From NCBI RefSeq assembly GCF_040807025.1, contig NC_090947.1, positions 7,130,001-7,194,000 on the forward strand: DNA of 64,000 nt, read 5' to 3'. Under the pieces are notes generated by a model. It was not told the origin of the DNA, did no database searches, and was given only the letters and a program-made list of their open reading frames with translations. A program made the position numbers and the translations under genes. Position 1 is the stretch's first letter. Every line of letters begins with the position of its first letter. Below, in pieces: positions 53,701 through 57,400 of the stretch. Source of the stretch: Struthio camelus. Its lineage: Eukaryota > Chordata > Aves > Struthioniformes > Struthionidae.

Positions 53701-53916
53701 TCATGTTACAGCTGCAACAGCCACTTCCTCCCCGCCACTGGGCGGCAGCTGGCTTACCTTCCCTCCCCACTTCCACTGCCCTGTTGCAGTTGTATCCCAA
53801 GCACCCAGGGCTTGCTGCTCTCACCTGGTCTGCCTCCACAGGAAGGTCTGGATGGGCAGAGGGATGCCACGGCCGCTCTCCTGCTCCTGGCCCTCTGAGC
53901 TTTTCCTTTTCACCAT
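5569..53916 (-). CDS. UNC80: UNC80, NALCN channel complex subunit (5' 22 coding exons, partial gene)
   Basis: UNC80 is a very large, mostly helical HEAT/armadillo-type scaffold. With UNC79 and FAM155A it associates with the sodium-leak channel NALCN at the neuronal plasma membrane and is needed for channel stability and localisation (established knowledge of the family). Twenty-two exons were placed by matching translated segments to the UNC80 protein as I remember it and then checking GT/AG borders and phase. Joined lengths are 92, 49, 157, 299, 124, 74, 140, 262, 135, 223, 141, 269, 369, 147, 148, 149, 167, 102, 209, 107, 100 and 173 nt, giving 3,636 nt or 1,212 codons without a stop. Diagnostic peptides are MVKRKSSEGQEQ, NSMATVELFVFLFAPLVHRI, RSRYATYFDVAVLRCLLQPH, YADFF.EHMRKLCNQVPIPE and KMQFRQTMRDYVN. 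The downstream part, roughly residues 1213 onward, lies off the left edge. Transcript ends and alternative exons cannot be judged from sequence alone. Confidence 0.97.
7905..7993. repeat. TA/CA/TG compound microsatellite
   Basis: Alternating purine-pyrimidine run: repeated tg/ta and ca steps, then tatatatatacacacacacacacac at the right end (listed from the plus strand, about 7966-7993). It is a simple sequence repeat in intron 21, potentially length-polymorphic. Confidence 0.9.
10264..10455. repeat. Polypurine/polypyrimidine tract
   Basis: The plus strand is dominated by A and G (aagaaagaaggaagggaagg, later gagaaaagggaaaggggt and agagaaaaagaaagaaaaaa), with a few pyrimidine interruptions. 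The UNC80 coding strand is therefore pyrimidine-rich here, starting about 80 nt downstream of exon 21. Confidence 0.85.
10535..10634 (-). CDS. UNC80: UNC80 coding exon 21
   Basis: Residues 1122-1154 plus one base. VKFTSAVKLSEGGGPGGGLD then NGRDEEENFFKRL. The acceptor is tttctgcacag and the donor gtaaat. A short glycine cluster interrupts the segment. About 80 nt downstream in the gene sense a long pyrimidine-rich tract begins on the coding strand. Phase out is 1. Confidence 0.96.
10635..11959. other. UNC80 intron 20
   Basis: A 1.3-kb intron with no recognisable repeat or gene. Open frames at 11247-11763 on the minus strand are chance. Confidence 0.5.
11960..12066 (-). CDS. UNC80: UNC80 coding exon 20
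   Basis: Residues 1086-1121, (G)NWLKRSSLSGLADGVED then LLDISSVDRLSFIRQSSK. The acceptor is tctgcaacag and the donor gtaaat. KRSS and RQSS are further basophilic kinase-like sites. Ends in phase 0. Confidence 0.97.
12305..12450 (+). repeat. MIR/CORE-SINE-like fragment
   Basis: Matches the remembered layout of MIR: a gggtactagcc... region, gacacggattcaat, then gccaaattgctta and the hallmark tgcctcagttccccatctgt followed by aaaatgg. Clearly diverged. It lies in intron 19, about 145 nt from exon 19. Confidence 0.75.
12520..12575. repeat. GATA/TA-rich simple repeat
   Basis: agatagatatatctatctg forms a near-perfect inverted repeat and is followed by tatgtatatagaatatg. It is a short simple-sequence patch just downstream (gene sense) of exon 19. 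Confidence 0.6.
12595..12803 (-). CDS. UNC80: UNC80 coding exon 19 (RS-type basic segment)
   Basis: Residues 1016-1085 plus one base. HDEQIQGAVLGRKDFWRKMF, then a serine/threonine-rich stretch SAASDTSSQSEQDTSECTTA and an arginine/serine run ending RRISLRKKLKLPI. RRIS (residues 1073-1076) fits the PKA consensus (inference). The acceptor is cttcttccag and the donor gtaaat. Phase out is 1. Confidence 0.97.
12804..14149. other. UNC80 intron 18
   Basis: A 1.35-kb intron. Apart from the MIR-like piece at 13425-13530 nothing is recognised. Confidence 0.5.
13425..13530 (-). repeat. MIR-like/ancient SINE fragment
   Basis: Contains catctcaaagcactttagca and, further right, gaggcacagagaagtcaagt followed by gactcgtccaa. 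This is the reverse complement of the 'cttgnncaagtcacttaact.tctgtgcctc' part of MIR-type SINEs. Confidence 0.7.
14150..14251 (-). CDS. UNC80: UNC80 coding exon 18 (in-frame cassette candidate)
   Basis: Residues 982-1015 plus two bases. Peptide SEVGSVIIDKGQASAAPDEC then RSYVSSRPMQTPE. 102 nt with phase 2 on both sides, so removal would leave the frame intact. It encodes a hydrophilic linker that appears less conserved than its neighbours. The acceptor is gtctgtatag and the donor gtaagt. Confidence 0.9.
14252..14969. other. UNC80 intron 17
   Basis: A 718-nt intron. The first part after exon 17 remains open in the UNC80 frame for about 57 codons before a stop. No repeat recognised. Confidence 0.5.
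14970..15136 (-). CDS. UNC80: UNC80 coding exon 17
   Basis: Residues 927-981 plus two bases. GLYCDIRQLVQFIKEAHGNV, FRRVALSALLDSAEKLIPGK and a lysine/glutamate linker ending SGSK. The acceptor is tggttaaccag. The donor AAAAG|gttggt is non-optimal; reading on past it stays open in frame for about 57 codons. It joins exon 18 to restore the KRSEVGS peptide. Confidence 0.95.
15137..16587. other. UNC80 intron 16
   Basis: A 1.45-kb intron. No repeat, RNA gene or coding segment recognised. Confidence 0.5.
16588..16736 (-). CDS. UNC80: UNC80 coding exon 16
   Basis: Residues 877-926. NKAGFGNNFTTVDNKSTAQN, VEGIIVSAMFKSLITRC and ASTTHELHSPENL. The acceptor is tttacag and the donor gtaagc. No deviation from the mammalian protein was noticed by eye. 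Ends in phase 0. Confidence 0.98.
16737..18190. other. UNC80 intron 15
   Basis: A 1.45-kb intron. Only the TA/CA microsatellite at 17586-17668 stands out. Confidence 0.5.
17586..17668. repeat. TA/CA compound microsatellite
   Basis: Imperfect atatatgcacatatacatat-type repeats with partial dyad symmetry around 17605-17640, ending cacacaaaca. Confidence 0.9.
18191..18338 (-). CDS. UNC80: UNC80 coding exon 15
   Basis: Residues 828-876 plus one base. AQNCLTKLYKLDKMQFRQTM, RDYVNRDSLNNVVDFLHALL and GFCMEPITD. One of the most conserved UNC80 segments. The acceptor is cgttgcag and the donor gtaagt. Phase out is 1. Confidence 0.98.
18339..20333. other. UNC80 intron 14
   Basis: A 2-kb intron. It contains a T-run at 18420-18430 and the 17-nt tandem duplication at 19600-19633. 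No gene recognised. Confidence 0.5.
19600..19633. repeat. Perfect 17-nt tandem duplication
   Basis: The unit gtgctggagacagcctt occurs twice without mismatch or gap (19600-19616 and 19617-19633). The absence of divergence suggests a recent duplication. Confidence 0.95.
20334..20480 (-). CDS. UNC80: UNC80 coding exon 14
   Basis: Residues 779-827, DEGTSISTHRLALTMLIKIV, KSLGCAYGCGEGHRG and LRHQVFREN. Cysteine- and glycine-rich conserved core after the glycine linker. The acceptor is tgactctcag and the donor AAT|gtaaga. 147 nt, phase 0 on both sides. Confidence 0.97.
20481..21265. other. UNC80 intron 13
   Basis: A 785-nt intron with nothing recognisable beyond the splice sites of exons 13 and 14. 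Confidence 0.5.
21266..21634 (-). CDS. UNC80: UNC80 coding exon 13 (with glycine-rich tract)
   Basis: Residues 656-778, the longest exon here. The first third is a conserved helical repeat, VVLKAVYLVLNHDISSRICD then NIVECLLQLGVVPC. It is followed by a charged linker (KSENKENEAPEKRPSEG) and a glycine-dominated run at residues 738-767 (21299-21388), then PYEKNDKNQEK. The acceptor is acctcccag; the donor AAAAG|gtttgt is weak. 369 nt, phase 0 on both sides. Confidence 0.96.
21299..21388 (-). repeat. UNC80: Glycine-codon repeat inside exon 13
   Basis: On the coding strand a run of mostly GGN codons encodes UNC80 residues 738-767: 23 glycines interrupted by single A, D, E and S residues. On the plus strand it appears as cctcctccaccaccacctcc-type sequence. 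Mixed third positions show that the tract is old or purified rather than a fresh pure-repeat expansion. Confidence 0.95.
21733..21915. repeat. Ancient interspersed repeat fragment
   Basis: Contains aggcactgtacaaactcaga, then cctacaatccaagtgtaaga and caagagaccacagg, ending near cagtgcaccaggagctgtca. This order matches a well-known old amniote repeat that I remember as 'gcgctgtacaaacac...agcttacaatctaag...'. The family name is not certain. It lies in intron 12. Confidence 0.6.
22276..22544 (-). CDS. UNC80: UNC80 coding exon 12
   Basis: Residues 566-655. VRSQISTITVATFNTTLASF, then NVGYADFFSEHMRKLCNQVP and INYSCLEDTDHIDGTNNFV, ending NGMLDLS. Highly conserved globular part of UNC80. The acceptor is tcctccctgcag and the donor gtaatt. 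Ends in phase 0. Confidence 0.97.
22545..25515. other. UNC80 intron 11
   Basis: A 3-kb intron. Short A-run at 23062-23073. No repeat family or gene recognised. Confidence 0.5.
25516..25656 (-). CDS. UNC80: UNC80 coding exon 11
   Basis: Residues 519-565 plus one base. GKFARRGSSDTATEMESLSA, then a histidine/serine cluster RHSHSHHTL and ENTVKE. The acceptor is tcaccttag and the donor gtgagc. RRGS is a consensus site for basophilic kinases (inference). 141 nt with phase 1 on both sides, so frame-neutral if skipped. Confidence 0.95.
25657..27100. other. UNC80 intron 10
   Basis: A 1.4-kb intron with no recognisable feature. Confidence 0.5.
27101..27323 (-). CDS. UNC80: UNC80 coding exon 10
   Basis: Residues 445-518 plus one base. 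Begins FKSRKEDRERERKGSIPFHH, followed by RRMGVPFLLHEDHLDVSPTR and GGWQTTLL. Very basic start with an RKGS potential basophilic kinase site. The acceptor is attcctgcag and the donor gtgaga. Phase out is 1. Confidence 0.96.
27324..27953. other. UNC80 intron 9
   Basis: A 630-nt intron, nothing recognised. A minus-strand frame runs into exon 10 from here but has no independent support. Confidence 0.5.
27954..28088 (-). CDS. UNC80: UNC80 coding exon 9
   Basis: Residues 400-444, DLTMKCNEEEKSLSTEAFSK to DLGMNIFKK. The acceptor is agctgcag and the donor gtgagt. At 135 nt with phase 0 on both sides it could be skipped without shifting the frame. Confidence 0.96.
28345..28520 (+). repeat. MIR-like SINE copy
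   Basis: Order of matching blocks: ggcctagtggcctggaaga, ctctgctctgattctgacct, gatatgaccttgggtggcag, atctccttgaggccttgttt, and a tail aatgaccaccctttatgacg followed by tgctttatttaagatcc. This follows the MIR layout to its 3' part. Diverged and old. Confidence 0.75.
32540..32561. repeat. CAA trinucleotide repeat
   Basis: aataacaacaacaacaacag, a short simple repeat in intron 8. Confidence 0.85.
33225..33486 (-). CDS. UNC80: UNC80 coding exon 8
   Basis: Residues 312-399. Contains VVIPPCQKSRYATYFDVAVL, the segment CLLQPHWSEEGTQWSLMYYL and a proline-rich turn KPEKPPEPEITPLPRPR before SSSMVAAAPSLVNTHKTQ. The acceptor is ttgaaacag and the donor gtaagc. The helical part is a highly conserved UNC80 segment; the tail begins the basic/serine-rich linker continued in exons 9-11. 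Ends in phase 0. Confidence 0.97.
33487..37862. other. UNC80 intron 7
   Basis: A 4.4-kb intron with a T-run at 35082-35101. The patch at 36430-36720 is richer in G+C and CpG than its surroundings and carries several RFX-type half-sites. No coding exon found. Confidence 0.55.
36439..36675. promoter_or_regulatory. RFX X-box-like cluster in a CpG-richer patch
   Basis: A two-armed X-box, gttgcttggcaac, at 36557-36569 fits GTNRCY-(1)-RGYAAC. Extra half-sites are at about 36440-36446 (ggttgcc), 36549-36555 (ggttgcc) and 36664-36672 (catagcaac). X-boxes bind RFX factors of ciliary and neuronal genes (established). Function here is inferred only from the motif; there is no evidence for a transcript start. 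Confidence 0.45.
37863..38002 (-). CDS. UNC80: UNC80 coding exon 7
   Basis: Residues 266-311 plus two bases. Starts GLQVVCETSQPDS and contains ACHRGNSLDGSVSSQTSQER. The acceptor is atccaaag and the donor gtacaa. A different minus-strand frame across this exon stays open for 155 codons (37591-38058). That frame is a shadow: the UNC80 frame is the one with flanking splice sites in correct phase. Linker region rich in S/T/P. Confidence 0.93.
38003..38524. other. UNC80 intron 6
   Basis: A 522-nt intron carrying the ancient-repeat piece at 38133-38215 and nothing else recognised. Confidence 0.55.
38133..38215. repeat. Ancient interspersed repeat fragment
   Basis: caaagcgctaggcactgtac, aggcacagggtaagacatgg and ctcttacccaagaaaataag resemble the same old amniote family as 21733-21915. 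Confidence 0.55.
38525..38598 (-). CDS. UNC80: UNC80 coding exon 6
   Basis: Residues 241-265, AKRSSPTNNQSVTCESPN then LDIGHME. A short 74-nt exon encoding a hydrophilic, serine/asparagine-rich linker. The acceptor is ttttctcag and the donor gtaaat. It ends in phase 0. Confidence 0.92.
38599..40431. other. UNC80 intron 5
   Basis: A 1.8-kb AT-rich intron with an A-run at 38758-38768. No gene or repeat family recognised. Confidence 0.5.
40432..40555 (-). CDS. UNC80: UNC80 coding exon 5
   Basis: Residues 200-240 plus one base: ESDLTFRLASGLVIWQPMWE, then HRQPEVSAFNALVKPIRNII and T. The acceptor is tctttctag and the donor gtctgt. From memory, mammalian UNC80 has G, G and T where this copy has E, A and N inside the VSxF segment, which looks like ordinary divergence. 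Phase out is 1. Confidence 0.95.
40556..43471. other. UNC80 intron 4
   Basis: A 2.9-kb intron. Contains an A-rich run at 42669-42696, a T-run at 42727-42735, and a weak MIR-like patch near 41878-41940 (gtgaaactgagatactgtcc ... ccattttgaaaacgggaaac). No gene. Confidence 0.5.
43472..43770 (-). CDS. UNC80: UNC80 coding exon 4
   Basis: Residues 100-199. Starts GHQDKLGVAETKLLHTLHW and ends MATVELFVFLFAPLVHRIK. A serine/glycine/glutamate-rich linker (GSSWGGSSSAF, NDEEENNRR) separates two hydrophobic helical stretches. The acceptor is ttttccatccag and the donor gtaagt. It ends in phase 0. Confidence 0.97.
43771..44660. other. UNC80 intron 3
   Basis: An 890-nt intron, no recognisable feature apart from the splice sites. 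Confidence 0.5.
44661..44817 (-). CDS. UNC80: UNC80 coding exon 3
   Basis: Residues 48-99 plus one base. Includes SFERVLVENKLHG and ISRWELVQAALPHVLHC. The acceptor follows a T-rich tract (plus-strand A-run near 44830-44843), with cag-type end caaag. The donor is G|gttagt, a less common but acceptable 5' splice site. Phase out is 1. Confidence 0.95.
44818..52477. other. UNC80 intron 2 (largest complete intron)
   Basis: A 7.7-kb intron. It holds a CA/CG/TA microsatellite at 45204-45237, A-run at 45799-45813, T-runs at 47571-47593, a C-run near 50352-50359 and a doubtful MIR-like piece near 51955-52060. No nested gene could be supported. Confidence 0.55.
45204..45237. repeat. CA/CG/TA microsatellite
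   Basis: cacacacgcacacgcatata followed by tatacacgcac. Short alternating purine-pyrimidine repeat. Confidence 0.85.
52478..52526 (-). CDS. UNC80: UNC80 coding exon 2 (49-nt short exon)
   Basis: Residues 31-47, reading SAFLRPKLGKQYEASCV. It completes the split serine codon AG|T. The acceptor is ctctttcag and the donor is gtaggt. At 49 nt it is the shortest exon found; skipping it would shift the frame. It ends in phase 0. Confidence 0.95.
52527..53824. other. UNC80 intron 1
   Basis: A 1.3-kb first intron. Contains C-runs near 53200-53215 and an 11-nt G-run at 53521-53531 followed by gagggggagagcgg. No gene recognised. Confidence 0.55.
53825..53916 (-). CDS. UNC80: UNC80 coding exon 1 (start codon)
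   Basis: Encodes residues 1-30 plus two bases of codon 31, beginning MVKRKSSEGQEQ and ending FLWRQT. The ATG (53914-53916, read on minus) has a good Kozak context, A at -3 and G at +4. An in-frame TAA lies 36 nt upstream (53950-53952), so no longer N-terminus is possible without splicing. The donor is CAG|gtgaga at 53819-53824. Exon phase out is 2. Confidence 0.95.
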
Positions 53917-54082
53917 GTTGCTGATGACAGCTGCCGCTGTGAGCCAGTCTTAGCAGAGATACCAGCTGGGATCTCCCGTAGCTGCCTCTGCTCTCTGCAG
54001 CTCTTCACCCTCTCCCCTCCATCCTTTACTGTCCGCCCCCCTCCCTGCCCTCTTACACCTCCTTTAGCTCTGCTGGTGCAAA
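53917..54082 (-). other. UNC80: UNC80 5' UTR / proximal promoter
   Basis: Immediately upstream of the start codon. Contains an in-frame TAA 36 nt before the ATG. The coding strand is purine-rich here (plus strand: ctgcagctcttcaccctctc). No clear TATA box was seen. The transcription start is not determinable; it probably lies here or in the adjoining CpG island. Confidence 0.6.
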
Positions 54083-54151
54083 ATGGCTGCAGAAGGCAGG
54101 GAGGAAATTAGGGGAGCGAAGATGTCCGCGTCCCTCTGCTTCCTCCCTGCC

Positions 54152-54179
54152 TTCAGCACCTCCCTCTGTGGACAGCTCC
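54152..54179 (+). promoter_or_regulatory. Candidate REST/NRSF site with expanded half-site spacing
   Basis: A perfect left half-site TTCAGCACC (54152-54160) and a right half-site GGACAGctCC (54170-54179) in the same orientation, separated by 9 nt instead of the canonical 2 nt. REST ChIP-seq work established that half-sites separated by several extra bases form a second bound class. UNC80 is neuron-restricted, so a REST element in its promoter CpG island is biologically sensible. Binding itself is inference. Confidence 0.6.
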
Positions 54180-54215
54180 GGCTCCGAGAGCCGCGCCGGC
54201 AGGCGGTGACAGGCA

Positions 54216-54240
54216 GGGCGGGGGCGGGGGGGGGGGGGGG
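54216..54240 (+). repeat. G-run with G-quadruplex potential
   Basis: gggcgggggcggggg followed by further G to 54240. It contains four or more G-tracts, on the template strand for UNC80. GC-boxes (Sp-type) overlap it. Confidence 0.8.
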
Positions 54241-54460
54241 AAGGCACCACCCCGCCGCCCCGGGCAGCCGGCAGCGGCTCCCTCGGACGGAGCCCGGAGC
54301 ACCGACCTTCTCCTCCCGCCAGGCCCCGGAGCAACAGGGCTCCTCCCGCGCCCCCCCGCCCTCCGATGCGGCACGCACGGCAAGAAAGTTTCACGGCAGC
54401 GCCAACCTGCAGCGAGAGGAAGGTGCAAAGCAGCCGAGAACGCACCGGTTCAGGGACGCG

Positions 54461-57400
54461 CCGCTCCGCTTTTATTCCTCACGCCTTTCTGCTCCCCCGC
54501 CATTCCCCTGCAAGATTTAAGAGCCCAAACGGACTGCCCCTGCAAACCGGATTGAGCCTCACCAAGTTCCACCCCAACCGCAAAGGGGCAGACTTGAAAG
54601 AGGGCTTTTTGGGGAAGGAGGGGGGAGCTTGTTAGTAGTTTAAGGTCACGTTCCCTTCCGCGTATCTACAGAGGCAGAAGCCCTTGAAGTGTCTGATACA
54701 GCATGCAGCAAGACGAGAGAGATACCCGTCCATATTAAGAAGCGGGGATATAAGAGGAGCAAGTAATAAACCCAAAAGCAAGCGGTCCGTCCACTCGAGC
54801 AGGCGCCCCTCTCAGGAAGGGGAGGTGGGCGGTAGGAGCACGGGAAGCTGGGTGAAGTCAGTCTGCGGTGTTCCCCCCACCCCTGCTTCAGAAAGAGTTG
54901 AAACGGAGGTGGAGAGGATGGCGACCGCTAGCTCAGGCACCACGCCGTAACTGAGGATGGCAAGTACTGTATCGCAGCCCAAGTGCGGCACTGGATTTAC
55001 TTACGTTTCCAACTAGAAGCCGGAGAGGTTTGTCTTTAACACAAAGAGACAATTGAGTCAGGTTTGCTGGAAACATTTCTCAGTCTCTCTAACCACCATT
55101 AGATTAGCTCCTCTTACATACCTAAGGACATCAGAAGACAACACGCTATTGCAAATAATTCACAGAATAAAATGAAGCCCACCTCAGGTCCCCCCCATTA
55201 TCAGTTAATTTTTTCAAGAGTTTTTGTGAAATTCCATTGCTCTATGTATCTATCCATATAGAAACAAAACAAGGAGACACTCTCCAAAAAGCCAAGGCCA
55301 TACTTCTGACAGTCTTTCAATTCTCCTGCTTAATATCAGGCACTTAAAGAAAAACACCAATACTCACCTACGTCATTCCTTTCTGGGATACAAGACAGAC
55401 TCGATCAACACACCACCTGTTTCATTCTTCGTGGGTGCTTTGAGGAACAGATTTGCTGAGAACTCAGTGCCATCACTTAAATAACCTGCACTTAATCCTC
55501 GCTGGGTAAAGCGTTTCCTGGTCCCCAACTCAATGCTTCCTTACAGCAACTTAAGCTGATTCTGTTCTCTGCTCACAGAGGGTAGGACCTGTGTAGTCCT
55601 CATTCTGCCACAACCCCCCTCTCACACAAACCAGAAATATTAGAGAGTTAATCGGAAAGTATTCTGTTAAATAAAACTTGAGTAATACATTTATAGCCAA
55701 AAGTTTAGGAATTAAAAAAAACCCACTAACCTACCTGAGTGCTGAAATGCTAAACCAGTTTTTTTGCTAGCAGTAACTTTCTGCTGCTGTACAAAAATAA
55801 AATCTGTTTAGGCCCAGGATTAGTTTGCTCAAACAGTAGTTTTTACAGAAAGTATCATTTTCTTCAATTGAGTTAGGCCAGATAGACGTAAATCTTTTTT
55901 TCTTAAAATTTTATAAGGCTAGCTACAGAGAGAAAAATAGTCAAAACAAATTAATATATATCTTGCACTTAGAAGTAAAGAAATCTTCCTACTCCACATC
56001 CCCTCAGTGGATCCAGGACTTTATAGAAGTCTTGGATTAGAAAGTAAATTTGAGTTTTAATTCCTATCAGAATTCCTCTTTACAGTCCAAAGTCAAACAA
56101 TGTAGTAGGACTGACAAGTACATTTTAAAATAATTGCTTTTTCCAGTCCTGTAATGTTATGCAATTACTGAATAAAGCATAATCTCCCTGTTAGCTGTAA
56201 ACATGAAGTCTAACTTTAGTTTTAGTAACTACCAAGCAATGAGCTTCACTCTTTGCCAAAAAAGAGTACGAGGACAAAAAAGGTTTAGTGATATTTGCAA
56301 TTAAAGGAAAAAAAGAAATCCGGTTAAGGTCTCGAGAAGTACAATGTCACCTTCTACCTCGTGAAGGATCACAATATGCACAGACCGAATCCACCAGCAT
56401 CTACCAGGCCCCAAAGTTAACCTGGTCATCAAGCCTCAGCTAAACCCTTCCAGGCTGGAGGTGGTATACATGGTGAGCCTGCCTAACACTTCAGGTAACA
56501 TCCCTCAAAACTAGCACCACCAGGCATTTAAGTCAGTTACAACAGTGAACTGGACCGAGTTTAAGACACTTGCATTCTCTCAGTAACTGGTAAGCACATT
56601 TAAGGCTTGTTTTTTTCAGTGGGAGTGTCTCCTTATTCCCACACTCTAGAGGAGGTCATTTACGATGCCCTCCAGTTTGCTGCTCTGAACTGAAGCTTAT
56701 CATTCCCTTCCTCTGCTACCAAGAGGAAGCAGATGTGCAAAGAGAGCACTGCAGCTTAGTCACAGCTACAGCTGAAAGATCTCCTACACATTTTACAGAC
56801 CAATAGGGATACCCAGAGACACTCGTCGGGGTTAGTCCAGGCAGGATGCTTATGGGTAAGCCAACAGGAACCCAAAACATGAACACTAAGCTCCACAATA
56901 AACAAGTTCCAAAGGGGGAAGAAAAAAAAAAGAAAAAGAAGAGATACGAACTGGTTTCAAACCCATCCAGTCAGCAGTGCCACCTCTGAAAGGAGGTGGC
57001 TGTAGGAAGAAGAGTTCGGCAGCCCACTAGCAACTGCTCACCAAGCCTCAGAAGGGGAACCCAAACGTCCTCTTTGTCAGAGGAGGAGCAGGCCTGGAGC
57101 ACAGGCTTGGCCAGTGCACTCTGGCTCCACAACTTTTAGCATTTAGCATTAGTTCTTGCTCAGAAAGTAGAAGGACAAGATATTAGTACATCCACCTGAC
57201 TTGCTGTTACATCCTTGAAGGAATCTTTAGGAGAGAAAACAGCTGTGAAGTACAATATTTTCCTTATTCTTCCTTCGGGCACAGCCAGCAAGCTGAACCG
57301 TCACATGATCAGTAGCAAGTCGAGTTCAGGTAGGCCAACACACATCTTTGGGGAAGGAACAACACAGCCAGAGCCGGACGAGATTCAGCTGCGTGCTGGG

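Larger units (their letters stand above)
54083..54460. promoter_or_regulatory. CpG island, probable UNC80 promoter
   Basis: Dense CpG and high G+C (for example gagagccgcgccggcaggcg, ccgccgccccgggcagccgg) against an AT-rich background. It starts about 170 nt upstream of the UNC80 start codon, the expected place for a neuronal CpG-island promoter. Several overlapping open frames of 90-145 codons on both strands reflect the lack of stop codons in GC-rich DNA, not genes. Confidence 0.8.

Noticed and set aside
54053..54520. Overlapping open frames of 90-145 codons on both strands in the CpG island
   Set aside because: GC-rich DNA lacks stop codons. The peptides are A/R/G/P-rich with no conserved features; this is promoter sequence.
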